From assembly GCF_900177485.1 (NCBI RefSeq), contig NZ_LT840186.1, positions 496,001-560,000 on the forward strand: a DNA stretch of 64,000 bases, in the 5' to 3' direction. The notes beneath the pieces were generated by a model. The model was not told where the DNA came from and made no database searches. It worked only from the letters and a program-made list of their open reading frames with translations. Below are positions 27,332-35,197 of this stretch, piece by piece (positions within the stretch are counted from its first letter, which is position 1; the number at the start of each line of letters is the position of its first letter). A program made the translations under genes and the position numbers. This DNA comes from Candidatus Pelagibacter sp. HIMB1321 (GTDB taxonomy: Bacteria; Pseudomonadota; Alphaproteobacteria; Pelagibacterales; Pelagibacteraceae).

Positions 27332-28336
27332 TTAAAATTTAATTTTATTTAAAGCATTATTTTTAAAAAGATTTGCTTCTTTTATATATCTCCTGACCAT
27401 TTCTGCAGATTTATGTCCAGTCATAGCCATTATACTTCGTTCTTCAGCACCTGATTCTGCAGCTGATGTTGCAAAACCTGATCTCAAGCTATGTCCTGAG
27501 TAATTTCTATTTTCTATACCTGCTAATTTTAAATATTCTTTTATAAGCAAAGCAACAGATTGGTCAGTTAATCTATTTTCTGATAACTTTGATCCTTTAA
27601 GAAATCTTCTAAATAAAGCTCCAGAATTAATTTTTGATATATCTATCCAATTCTTTACTGATATAACTGGACAGTATTTTGGGTTATCGAAGTAGGGAAG
27701 CCCTTTTAATAAACCTTCCCCTAATTGATCTGTTTTAGATCTTTTAAGATTGATTTTAAGTCCCTCTGGCACGAAATCTAGGTCTTCATAATTTAGAGAA
27801 ACAATTTCATTTCTTCTAAAACCTCCTGAAAATCCTATTAATATTATAGACTTATCTCTCTGTTTCTTAATTTCATTATTTATTTGATCATCTATTACAT
27901 TAATAATTTGTTTTATATAATTGATTAATAATGGTTTTTTTCCATTCTGAATACTTCCTTTTCTTCTTTTAATTCCCATTAAATTTTCTACAATTAAAGG
28001 GTGTTTAGTGTCTAAATAATGACCCTTTAACTTATGAATTACACCAATTGAAGCAACTCTTCTCTTTAATGTACTAATTTTACTATCTTTATTTGATAAA
28101 TATGTAAGATATAAAGAGACTATTTTAGGGTCTGTTGGAAGTGGATTAAATCCATTCTTAGAACAAAAAAGATTAAAGTCGTTAAAATCTGATTTATATG
28201 CCCTAACTGTATTATTTGATTTTGAGTTTTGTAGATTAAATATAGTCTCTTGCTGAAGTTTTTTAATATCAAAACTTAATTCAGATCTAGGCTTTGGTTT
28301 AATTTGAAACATTGAAAAAGGTTTTTTTAAGCTCAT
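27332..28336 (-). CDS. Tyrosine recombinase / integrase
   Basis: A 334-aa site-specific recombinase with a complete active site: Arg174 (GFRRNE), Lys201 (KRSKTD), His282 and Arg285 (HSLRSG), His308 (GHKS) and nucleophile Tyr317 (RRYI). The N-terminal SAM-like core-binding domain covers about residues 25-130. Related proteins include phage and island integrases and XerC/D, but it is not a standard XerC or XerD because of its insert (residues 125-160) and context. No excisionase, transposase or phage gene is nearby. A 13-7-13 inverted repeat lies 10 bases upstream of its start codon. Confidence 0.93.
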   Translation of the reverse strand: MSLKKPFSMFQIKPKPRSELSFDIKKLQQETIFNLQNSKSNNTVRAYKSDFNDFNLFCSKNGFNPLPTDPKIVSLYLTYLSNKDSKISTLKRRVASIGVIHKLKGHYLDTKHPLIVENLMGIKRRKGSIQNGKKPLLINYIKQIINVIDDQINNEIKKQRDKSIILIGFSGGFRRNEIVSLNYEDLDFVPEGLKINLKRSKTDQLGEGLLKGLPYFDNPKYCPVISVKNWIDISKINSGALFRRFLKGSKLSENRLTDQSVALLIKEYLKLAGIENRNYSGHSLRSGFATSAAESGAEERSIMAMTGHKSAEMVRRYIKEANLFKNNALNKIKF

Positions 28337-28345
28337 TTTATTTTA

Positions 28346-28378
28346 TTACTATTGATAACCATTAATTATCGTTAGTAA
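28346..28378. repeat. Inverted repeat shaped like a tyrosine-recombinase core site
   Basis: The left arm TTACTATTGATAA (28346-28358) and right arm TTATCGTTAGTAA (28366-28378) are inverted copies matching at 11 of 13 positions around a 7-base centre CCATTAA. This is the size of loxP/FRT/dif-type crossover sites (11-13 base arms, 6-8 base spacer). It lies in the 60-base gap between the recombinase and the divergent DUF6356 gene. It could instead be an operator, since it overlaps a possible promoter. Confidence 0.55.
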
Positions 28379-28381
28379 TAT
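28352..28381 (+). promoter_or_regulatory. Possible promoter for the DUF6356 gene
   Basis: TTGATA at 28352-28357 and TAATAT at 28376-28381 are 18 bases apart, placing a start site only a few bases before the ATG at 28397. The inverted repeat at 28346-28378 covers the -35 box and spacer, so a protein bound there would block this promoter. Based on sequence resemblance only. Confidence 0.3.
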
Positions 28382-28396
28382 ATTAGTAGATTTTTA

Positions 28397-28624
28397 ATGT
28401 CAATACAAATAATCAATCAACAAATGATTAAAAAATCCAAAGATCATCTAAATTCAGTAAATGAAAATTACTTTCAACATATGCTAGTTGCATTAAAAGT
28501 TAGTTTTAAAATGTTCTATGGAAGTTTATTGGCACTAATCCATGGTCTAATTCCAGGTGTATTTCAAACTAGCGCAAGTAACAAAATTAAGGAACTTTAT
28601 GAATTTATTAATAAACCAAGATAA
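28397..28624 (+). CDS. DUF6356-family small protein
   Basis: A 75-aa protein with the pattern HLNSVNENYFQHMLVALKVSFKMFYGSLLALIHGLIPGVFQTSASNKIKELYEFI. The central half (residues 34-55) is one hydrophobic segment rich in Gly and Leu, followed by the family's TSASNKI turn. I recognise this as the DUF6356 family of alphaproteobacteria, whose members are short, have one membrane-embedded segment and have no known function. It diverges from the recombinase gene. Confidence 0.75.
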   Translation: MSIQIINQQMIKKSKDHLNSVNENYFQHMLVALKVSFKMFYGSLLALIHGLIPGVFQTSASNKIKELYEFINKPR

Positions 28625-28664
28625 AATAATAATAACATTAGTTTATTTATATATATTAAAGTAA

Positions 28665-29102
28665 ATGATTAGAAGTATAGAGAAAAAAGATAAAGAAAAT
28701 TGGATAAAATTGTATTGTGGATACGCAAAATTTTACAAAGTCCCAATGAATCAATCCATTTTAGATACTTTATGGGATTGGATACATGATAAAAACCATG
28801 TTATTAAGGGTATTTGCTATGAATTGGAAGGTAAAATAGTAGGAATAGCTCATTTCAGAACAATGCCAAGACCAATTAAAGGTAAATATATTGGGTTTTT
28901 AGATGATTTGTTTGTAGAACCTGATTTTAGAGGCCAAAAAATAGCTCAAAAGCTAATTAATTATTTAAAATCCCTATCTAAAGATAATAATTGGGAAGGA
29001 ATTCGCTGGATCACCCACTCTACTAATGAAAATGCAAAAAGATTATACGATAAAATAGCTAACAATACAGGATTTGAACTTTATGAACTTAAAAGGAACT
29101 AA
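28665..29102 (+). CDS. GNAT-family N-acetyltransferase
   Basis: A 145-aa acetyltransferase. The acetyl-CoA binding motif A is visible as LDDLFVEPDFRGQKIAQKLINYL (the RGQKIA pyrophosphate loop), followed by WITHSTNENAKRLYDKIA, the usual beta5-alpha4 end of the fold. The acceptor is unknown. It overlaps the MGMT gene downstream by 20 bases, implying coupled translation. Confidence 0.9.
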   Translation: MIRSIEKKDKENWIKLYCGYAKFYKVPMNQSILDTLWDWIHDKNHVIKGICYELEGKIVGIAHFRTMPRPIKGKYIGFLDDLFVEPDFRGQKIAQKLINYLKSLSKDNNWEGIRWITHSTNENAKRLYDKIANNTGFELYELKRN

Positions 29103-29361
29103 ATTTCAACTAAAAGTCTGGAATTATTTAATGAAAATCCCAAAAGGTAAGGTTAAAACATACCAAGAGGTTGCTAAAGCCATAGGAAAACCGAAAGCTT
29201 TTAGAGCAGTTGCTAATGCTGTAGGTAAAAACCCTTATCCTCCAAAAATACCATGTCATAGAGTAATCAGATCTGATGGCAGTCTCGGCGGATACTCTGG
29301 AAAAGGCGGAATCCAGCAAAAAAAACGTTTATTAAGATCTGAAAATGTCTTTATTAAATAG
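29083..29361 (+). CDS. MGMT-family DNA repair protein (methyltransferase C-terminal domain only)
   Basis: A 92-aa stand-alone version of the Ogt/MGMT active-site domain; full proteins are 160-180 aa. The helix-turn-helix (TYQEVAKAIGKPKAFRAVANAVGKNP) and the acceptor Cys58 in IPCHRVIRSDG are intact, so it could accept alkyl groups from O6-alkylguanine, although some short forms are alkyltransferase-like proteins with Trp at this place. The ATG at 29083 is preferred over a TTG three codons upstream. It overlaps the GNAT gene by 20 bases. Confidence 0.88.
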   Translation: MNLKGTKFQLKVWNYLMKIPKGKVKTYQEVAKAIGKPKAFRAVANAVGKNPYPPKIPCHRVIRSDGSLGGYSGKGGIQQKKRLLRSENVFIK

Positions 29362-29877
29362 AGCTTTTTAAGTGCTCAATGCTTAAATTAATAGCTTAAA
29401 TAAAGACTTTTAAGCGATTTTAGGCAATTTTAAGATAAATAGTATTATACACCCTTCAGTTGTGCTAAATATATAGACTTGCTCAAAATTAGGTACTCTA
29501 TGGCCGTTTAAACAACATATTCTAATACTGCATTGCTTTAGTTTTCAACAATAGCAATACTTTTAGAAGATCATTAAAATTGGTTTTTTAATGATATTTT
29601 AAACAATAATTTGTACTCTAAAATTTGCTTATTTGGTAAATTTATCTATAGAAAATTAAAAAGTGTTGATTTTAAATGTTTTTTAAAAATGTCTGTATAC
29701 TATGGATACCAACTACCTAATTTCCTTGTTTTTCTATTTCAATTTTTGCTCAATTTAAAATTCACTCTTATTAATTTATTTAAATTCAAAATATATTTTA
29801 ATAAATTATTCAATAATAACAATTATTTATATATATAATTTTAAGTAAAATTTTAATATAAAGTAAATAAATTTTTA
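29362..29877. other. Non-coding gap with short direct repeats and a hairpin
   Basis: No convincing gene is seen in these 516 bases, the largest gap in the window. It holds a pair of GCTTAAAT copies (29381-29388, 29394-29401), three head-to-tail 10-base units beginning TTTTARG (29408-29417, 29418-29427, 29428-29437), and a perfect 10-base inverted repeat, ATCATTAAAA/TTTTAATGAT at 29570-29579 and 29586-29595. A 75-codon Phe/Leu/Asn-rich frame at 29611-29838 is judged fortuitous. The rest is A+T-rich sequence with no recognised RNA motif. Confidence 0.6.
29570..29595. repeat. Perfect 10-bp hairpin in the gap
   Basis: ATCATTAAAA and TTTTAATGAT flank a six-base loop TTGGTT. The stem is almost all A-T and the following bases (ATTTTAAAC) are not a clean T run, so it is at best a weak terminator. 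It may equally be a protein-binding palindrome. Confidence 0.4.
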
Positions 29878-30732
29878 CTAATGTGTTGACTTGCCGTGAT
29901 GATATTCCCTCTTTGCTATATAGAGGCCGCTTAAAACTATTATAAAAAGACCTAAATAAGTCCAATTATCAGGAAGCTCATTAAAATAATAATAGCTGAT
30001 AAGGATATTAGTTATTATTTCGGTATAACCTAATGGAGCTAATTTAGAAGCGTCTGAATATTTTAATGAAATAATAAGAAAAAGATGCGCTACAGAGGCT
30101 ATAAGACCTATTAATGCCATTATAATCCATTCATTTAATGAAGGTTTGACCCATACAGAGGGTAAAAATAATGAAATTATCGAAAGCCCTACTACACTGG
30201 TAAATAATAGAGTTAATAAAGGATTATCTGAAGTGCTAAGTTTTCTGGTTATTATAAAATAAAAGCCATAACAAATACCACAGGATATTGCAGCCAAAGT
30301 TGCTAGATTAACTTCAATAAACCCTGGTCTAATTACAATTAAAGCTCCTAAAAAACCCACTAATACAGCTGACCATCTTCTAATTCCAACTTTTTCATTG
30401 AGAAATATTGGGGAAAATGCTGTGCAAGTAATTGGAGCTACAAATGCTAAGGTTAAAGCTTTTGGAAGAGAGATGACTGAAATTGCATAAAAAAAGCATA
30501 AAGTTGAAAAAGCTAAAACAAAACCCCTAATTATTTGTAATTTAGGGTTTTTGCTCCACACAAGAGTTTTTTTATAAAAAAAAAGCATAAGACTTAATGT
30601 AAAAAGTACAGAAAAAAAATATCTCGCCCAAGCTATTTGAAATACACTCATTGAATTACTTAAAAATTTAGCAAAAGCATCCATTACTGGTACGATCATC
30701 CAAGCAGATGCATTCAGAATTATAGCCTTCAT
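29878..30732 (-). CDS. EamA-family (drug/metabolite) transporter
   Basis: A 284-aa, ten-helix DMT permease made of two EamA repeats. The first ends near SLPKALTLAFVAPITCTAFSPIFLNEKVGIRRW and the second near KLAPLGYTEIITNILISYYYFNELPDNW, the same signature in both halves. The substrate is not readable. The ATG at 30732 is preferred over a TTG one codon upstream. It is the last gene of the leftward run that starts at rplM. Confidence 0.88.
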   Translation of the reverse strand: MKAIILNASAWMIVPVMDAFAKFLSNSMSVFQIAWARYFFSVLFTLSLMLFFYKKTLVWSKNPKLQIIRGFVLAFSTLCFFYAISVISLPKALTLAFVAPITCTAFSPIFLNEKVGIRRWSAVLVGFLGALIVIRPGFIEVNLATLAAISCGICYGFYFIITRKLSTSDNPLLTLLFTSVVGLSIISLFLPSVWVKPSLNEWIIMALIGLIASVAHLFLIISLKYSDASKLAPLGYTEIITNILISYYYFNELPDNWTYLGLFIIVLSGLYIAKREYHHGKSTH

Positions 30733-30748
30733 CAAACTAAGATATAGA

Positions 30749-31648
30749 TTAATTAAAGTACTTTAAAGCGAAGAATACAACTATTGGAATAGTGAAAAAA
30801 GACATTATAGTTGATACCACAATCATACTAGCAATATTATCAACAACTTTTTTCTTAGAATACATTGAACCAACAAGATAAGTCAAAACAGCACTTGGCA
30901 TTGCGCATTGTATTAATAATGAACCAGCTGCATAACCATTTAAATTAAAAAATTTTATTATAAAAAATCCAATAATTGGTCCTAAAATTACTCTAGAGAA
31001 AGAGGAAATAATTGCATTTTTAAAATCAAAAATTTTTAATCTCGTAAGTGCTATACCCAAGGACATTAAAACTAAAAAAATTGTAGCATAAGACAAAAGC
31101 ATAGTAAGATTTATAAGAAAAATAGGTGGATTTATTTCAAAAAATAGAAAAGAAATTGAAAAGAGTATTGCATAAAATGCAGGTGTTTTAAAAATTAGAT
31201 TAATATCAAATTTTTTTTTGGCTAGAAAAATACCTACTGTAAAATGTAGTAGCATGATGATTGCTGCAATAGCAGAAGCAACGCCAAAACCTTTTGTTCC
31301 GTAAGCGAATAAACATATTGGAAGCCCCATATTTCCGGTATTTGGAAGTATAAATGGGGGCAGCTCCTCAATAACATCTTTTTTTAAAAAAAAGAGAAAT
31401 AACAAACCCACTATTGAAAATGCCAGGACAGCAATAAAAAAATAACCAAAATAAAGTGAAAATATTTTAAATGTTACGCCAGTAGATGTTATTGAAAAAA
31501 AAATAAGACCAGGAGATCCTATATTGGCAGAAAAATTTGTAATAAAATCAGTATCTATTTTTGGATTTTTTTTTCCTAGATAATAACCAATGCCAACTAC
31601 AAAAAAAACTGGAAATACAGCTTCAAATAATCTTAATAAAAGCTCCAT
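30749..31648 (-). CDS. AEC-family transporter (auxin efflux carrier fold)
   Basis: A 299-aa permease with about ten membrane segments. Family marks are GIGYYLGKKNP near the N terminus, PNTGNMGLPICLFAYG (the conserved Asn-Gly-Asn-Met-Gly-Leu-Pro core) and AMPSAVLTYLVGSMY near the C terminus. Bacterial members move malate, malonate or other organic acids. The ATG at 31648 shares a base with the hom stop (TGATG), so it is translationally coupled to homoserine dehydrogenase. Confidence 0.88.
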   Translation of the reverse strand: MELLLRLFEAVFPVFFVVGIGYYLGKKNPKIDTDFITNFSANIGSPGLIFFSITSTGVTFKIFSLYFGYFFIAVLAFSIVGLLFLFFLKKDVIEELPPFILPNTGNMGLPICLFAYGTKGFGVASAIAAIIMLLHFTVGIFLAKKKFDINLIFKTPAFYAILFSISFLFFEINPPIFLINLTMLLSYATIFLVLMSLGIALTRLKIFDFKNAIISSFSRVILGPIIGFFIIKFFNLNGYAAGSLLIQCAMPSAVLTYLVGSMYSKKKVVDNIASMIVVSTIMSFFTIPIVVFFALKYFN

Positions 31649-32940
31649 CAATTGAAAATTCTTATTAATGTAGGAAATTGTAAAACGGCCTTATCTTTAT
31701 AAATAATTTTCAAGCATTGTTGGATATTTTTTTCTGTTGTTTTGTGAGTAGTCATAACAATTGTTGCTCTATTAGATTTATGGTTGGGTGTTTGAATAAG
31801 TCTTTTAATAGATATCTTATATGCTGCTAATTTATCTGCAATTTTGGACATTACACCAGGTACGTCTTTAACCTCAAATCTTAAATATAAAGAATTCGTA
31901 TAATTTCCTGAATTGAAGTGTTTTAATTTTTTTTGTTTGGTAGATGAAATACCAAAAGGATTTTTTATATTACCTCTTAAGATTGACAATAAATCAGATA
32001 ATAAAGAGGAAGAAGTTGGGCCAGGTCCTGCCCCTTCACCTTGTAAAATACTCTCACCTACTGGCAAACTATTTAAAATAACTGCATTCATTACTCCATT
32101 AACATTGCCGATATAAGATTTTCCATCAACTAAACATGGATGAACTCGTTCAAATAACTCACCTTTTATAATTTCAGTAATACCAAGAAGCTTTATTTTC
32201 ATGCCTAACTGATTAGAAATTTGAATATCTTTCAAATCAATATTTTCAATTCCTTCCATTAAGCATTTATTATTTGCTATTTTAGAATTAAAACAAAGAG
32301 ATGATAATATCCTAACCTTAGCAAAAGCATCGTAACCGTTTAAATCTAATTTAGGATTTCCAGCTTCTGCATAACCTAATTGTTGAGCCTTCTTTAAAAC
32401 CTCAGTGAAACTTTTGTTAGAAGTTTCCATTTCAGATAAAATATAGTTAGTTGTCCCGTTTAAAATTCCATAAATTTTTGAAATTTTATTTGTGGCTAAG
32501 CCCTCTTTTATCGTTCTTAAAATAGGTATTCCACCTGCAACTGAAGCTTCAAATTCAAGATTAACTTGATTTTTTTCTGCCAATCTCGCAAGATCATTTC
32601 CATGTTTTGCGATCAAAGCTTTGTTGGGAGTTATTACATGAATCTTATTTTTTAAACCTAATTCAACTATACGCTTAGAAATTCCATCAGACTGACCAAC
32701 AACTTCAAATAATATATCTGGTTTTAGTTCTTTAATGATTTTAATTGGATCAGAATAAAAAATTTTTTTATCAATTTTAAATTTTCTTTTTTTATTTTTT
32801 GATTTTGCAGATATTCCAACTATCTTAATTTTTTTTCCTGTTTTTAATTCAATGTCTTTTTGTTTGTTCTTTAGTTCGTTATATAAATAATTTCCAACTT
32901 GACCTAAACCTACAATTGCTATTTTAATTGAATTTTTCAT
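31648..32940 (-). CDS. hom: Homoserine dehydrogenase
   Basis: Reduces aspartate semialdehyde to homoserine, the branch toward threonine and methionine. The 430-aa protein has the NAD(P) fold (IVGLGQVGNYL), the catalytic segment EASVAGGIPILRTIKEGLA, YAEAGNPKLDLNGYDAFAKV, and a C-terminal ACT domain (LYLRFEVKDVPGVMSKIADKL) that normally gives feedback control by threonine. Its product feeds metY, encoded 3 kb away. It overlaps the small lipoprotein gene upstream by four bases. Confidence 0.96.
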   Translation of the reverse strand: MKNSIKIAIVGLGQVGNYLYNELKNKQKDIELKTGKKIKIVGISAKSKNKKRKFKIDKKIFYSDPIKIIKELKPDILFEVVGQSDGISKRIVELGLKNKIHVITPNKALIAKHGNDLARLAEKNQVNLEFEASVAGGIPILRTIKEGLATNKISKIYGILNGTTNYILSEMETSNKSFTEVLKKAQQLGYAEAGNPKLDLNGYDAFAKVRILSSLCFNSKIANNKCLMEGIENIDLKDIQISNQLGMKIKLLGITEIIKGELFERVHPCLVDGKSYIGNVNGVMNAVILNSLPVGESILQGEGAGPGPTSSSLLSDLLSILRGNIKNPFGISSTKQKKLKHFNSGNYTNSLYLRFEVKDVPGVMSKIADKLAAYKISIKRLIQTPNHKSNRATIVMTTHKTTEKNIQQCLKIIYKDKAVLQFPTLIRIFN

Positions 32941-33167
32941 TTATTAATATCTGGGTAATCACTATTCTTTGTATATTCTTCTAAATATATTTCGTACTCT
33001 TCTATTGTCATAGAGGTGATATCATTAGCTTTAAGTTTTATTTTTTCAATTATTTCTTGATTTCTAATATCTTCTATAGAATTTTCAGTCCAATACTTGG
33101 AATCAGAATTTAGTGAACAGTTTGATAATAAAATAAAAAGAATTAAGAAAAAATATTTTTTTATCAT
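32937..33167 (-). CDS. Small lipoprotein of unknown function
   Basis: A 76-aa protein with a signal peptide and lipobox LSNC (Cys17). The mature part is about 60 residues, acidic, and predicted mostly helical (ENSIEDIRNQEIIEKIKLKAND...YEIYLEEYTKNSDYPD). I do not recognise a family. Four-base overlaps on both sides tie it to argC and hom, which is unusual company for an envelope protein. Confidence 0.75.
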   Translation of the reverse strand: MIKKYFFLILFILLSNCSLNSDSKYWTENSIEDIRNQEIIEKIKLKANDITSMTIEEYEIYLEEYTKNSDYPDINK

Positions 33168-34186
33168 ACTAAACCTCTGGAAATTGGAAAGTTATACTTA
33201 ATATTCAAATTTTGTACTGCCTGCCCTGCTCCACCTTTAATTAAATTATCTAATACAGATATTATTATAGCTTTATTTTTTTCTTTAGTTTTGCAAACTG
33301 ATATAAAACAATTATTAGATCCTATTACATCATTTGTACTTAACATTGTATTTTGATCTTTAACTTTAACAAAAGGATGATCTTTATAAAATCTTTTTAA
33401 TTCATAATTTAATTTACTAATTGAAGAAGATTTATTTAAATCTACATAAATTGTACTTAAAATTCCTCTTAACATAGGTGTTAGATGTGGTGTAAATGTA
33501 AACTCTAGATCTTTACCGGTATATTTTTTTAGTATTTGTTCTATTTCAGAATTATGTCTATGTGAAGAAATTCCATAGACACTCAAAGACTCATATAAGT
33601 TTTTGTTTCTATATTTTTTATGTACAGATCTACCTGCTCCAGAAAAACCCGATTTTGAGTCAATGATTATATTATTTGATTTAATTAGGTTTTTTTTAAT
33701 TAATGGCAATAATGGTAATATTATAGATGTTGGATAACATCCTGGACATGCAATTATACTAAAGTCTTTTACTTTGTTCCCTGTTATTTCGGGTAATGCA
33801 TAAATTGATTTTTTAATATTATGGATTGCTTTATGTTTTAATTTATACCATTTTAGATATTCAGAACCTTTTTCTAACCTAAAATCTGCTGCAAGGTCTA
33901 TTAATACAGTTTTTTTATTTAAGACCTTAGAAATTATTTGAGCTTCACCATTAGGAAGTGCCGTAAAAACAATATCAATTTGATCAATTAATTTTTTATT
34001 AAATTTTACAATCTTTGGTAGTTTAAATTTTTTTAGTGATTTTTCGTAAACAGTAATAGATTTTCCAACAGAGCTGTTACCACATATATATTTAATATTA
34101 ACATTAGGATGTTTAACAAGCAGCTTAATTAGTTGAATACCAATATATCCCGTTGAACCAGCAATTAATACATTAAGCTTAGGCAT
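33164..34186 (-). CDS. argC: N-acetyl-gamma-glutamyl-phosphate reductase
   Basis: Third step of arginine synthesis. The 340-aa protein has the N-terminal NADP fold (VLIAGSTGYIGIQLIKLL) and the catalytic cysteine in IIACPGCYPTSIILPL; the GFSGAGRSVH segment and YGISSHRHNSEIEQIL with the catalytic histidine follow. It heads the small cluster argC-lipoprotein-hom-AEC, 33 bases after rpsI. Confidence 0.95.
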   Translation of the reverse strand: MPKLNVLIAGSTGYIGIQLIKLLVKHPNVNIKYICGNSSVGKSITVYEKSLKKFKLPKIVKFNKKLIDQIDIVFTALPNGEAQIISKVLNKKTVLIDLAADFRLEKGSEYLKWYKLKHKAIHNIKKSIYALPEITGNKVKDFSIIACPGCYPTSIILPLLPLIKKNLIKSNNIIIDSKSGFSGAGRSVHKKYRNKNLYESLSVYGISSHRHNSEIEQILKKYTGKDLEFTFTPHLTPMLRGILSTIYVDLNKSSSISKLNYELKRFYKDHPFVKVKDQNTMLSTNDVIGSNNCFISVCKTKEKNKAIIISVLDNLIKGGAGQAVQNLNIKYNFPISRGLV

Positions 34187-34219
34187 GAAGTACTATAACA
34201 GTTTAGATATAAAAAAGAA

Positions 34220-34657
34220 TTATCTTTTAGAGAATTGGAAGCTTCTTCTAGCTTTTCTTCTACCAGGTTTTTTTCTCTCAACTGCTCTTGGATCTCTGGT
34301 AGTTAAATTTTCTGTTTTTAAGGTAATTTTATGATTTGCATCAAACATAACTAAAGCTTTTGAAATTCCATGTACCATTGCACCCGCTTGGCCTGTATGA
34401 CCTCCACCTGTCACACTGCATCTTACATCATAATCGGTAGCTTGGTTAATAATTTCAAATGGTCTAGTTATTTGCATTTTGTGGTTTTCACTTACAAAAT
34501 ATTGATCAAATAATTTTCCATTAACATAAATTTTACCAGTACCCTTTTTTAACCAAACTTTTGCGATTGAAGTTTTTCTTCTTCCAGTAGCATATTTGCT
34601 ATCTTTGAAGTCTAAATTTATTTTTGTTTTTTTTGAAGTTGATTGTGTCGTTTCCAT
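34220..34657 (-). CDS. rpsI: 30S ribosomal protein S9
   Basis: A 145-aa protein with the S9 landmarks YATGRRKTSIAKVWLKKGTGKIYVNG, VTGGGHTGQAGAMVHGISKAL and the C-terminal tail GRRKARRSFQFSKR, whose last Lys-Arg reaches the decoding centre. The first 16 or so residues are a Thr/Ser/Lys-rich extension. It is one base after rplM, the universal rplM-rpsI pair. Confidence 0.98.
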   Translation of the reverse strand: METTQSTSKKTKINLDFKDSKYATGRRKTSIAKVWLKKGTGKIYVNGKLFDQYFVSENHKMQITRPFEIINQATDYDVRCSVTGGGHTGQAGAMVHGISKALVMFDANHKITLKTENLTTRDPRAVERKKPGRRKARRSFQFSKR

Positions 34658-34658
34658 T

Positions 34659-35117
34659 TTAATTTCTAACTAAGTTTTTACTATTTAATTTAGCAATATC
34701 TATAATTTTTGGATTTTGTACAGAATGAGGATGTTCATTACCTGAATATATTTTCAATTTTGTTAATTGTTTTTTTCCAAGTACTCCGCCTGGTAACATT
34801 CTTTTAACAGCTAACTTTAAAGCTTCACCAGGTTTTTTATTGGCTAATTTCTCAGGTGTGGTTTCTTTTATTCCACCAGGATGTCCAGTATGTCTATAAT
34901 ATTTCTTATTTTGAAATTTTTTTCCAGTAAATTTTATTTGTTCAATATTTTTTACTACCACAAAATCACCATCATCCATATGTGGTGTAAAGGTGGTTTT
35001 ATTTTTCCCTCTTATAATTTTAGATACTACTGTTGCTAATCTTCCAACTACAGCATTTTTAGCATCAATTTCATACCAGTTTGAGGTTAACTGATCTTTT
35101 TTTAAGAATTTTGTCAT
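34659..35117 (-). CDS. rplM: 50S ribosomal protein L13
   Basis: A 152-aa protein with typical L13 sequence: WYEIDAKNAVVGRLATVVSKIIRGK, FVVVKNIEQIKFTGKKFQNKKYYRHTGHPGG, and KRMLPGGVLGKKQLTKLKIY. It starts the leftward ribosomal-protein operon and diverges from the metY riboswitch region. A start on the only nearby ATG (35117) fits family length. Confidence 0.98.
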   Translation of the reverse strand: MTKFLKKDQLTSNWYEIDAKNAVVGRLATVVSKIIRGKNKTTFTPHMDDGDFVVVKNIEQIKFTGKKFQNKKYYRHTGHPGGIKETTPEKLANKKPGEALKLAVKRMLPGGVLGKKQLTKLKIYSGNEHPHSVQNPKIIDIAKLNSKNLVRN

Positions 35118-35127
35118 TGTGCCAGGA

Positions 35128-35155
35128 TTAATACTATTATTAAATTCAAAGTCAA
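35128..35155 (-). promoter_or_regulatory. Possible promoter for rplM-rpsI
   Basis: On the minus strand TTGACT (35150-35155) is followed after 16 bases by TATTAA (35128-35133). The implied start site is within about five bases of the rplM ATG, giving an almost leaderless message; no ribosome-binding sequence is visible before that ATG, which agrees. Motif resemblance only. Confidence 0.3.
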
Positions 35156-35197
35156 TTTGATAATTCTATTGCAATTAATTGCTTTTGTGATATCTCT

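Noticed and set aside
29611-29838. 75-codon open frame rich in Phe, Leu and Asn
   Set aside because: Starts with TTG, has no ribosome-binding site, low-complexity composition typical of translated A+T-rich non-coding DNA, and no recognisable family.
24068-29900. Search for a duplicate tRNA-Glu 3' end (attachment site) to the right of the recombinase
   Set aside because: No repeat of the tRNA T-arm/acceptor sequence was seen by eye, so a tRNA-based island boundary cannot be claimed.
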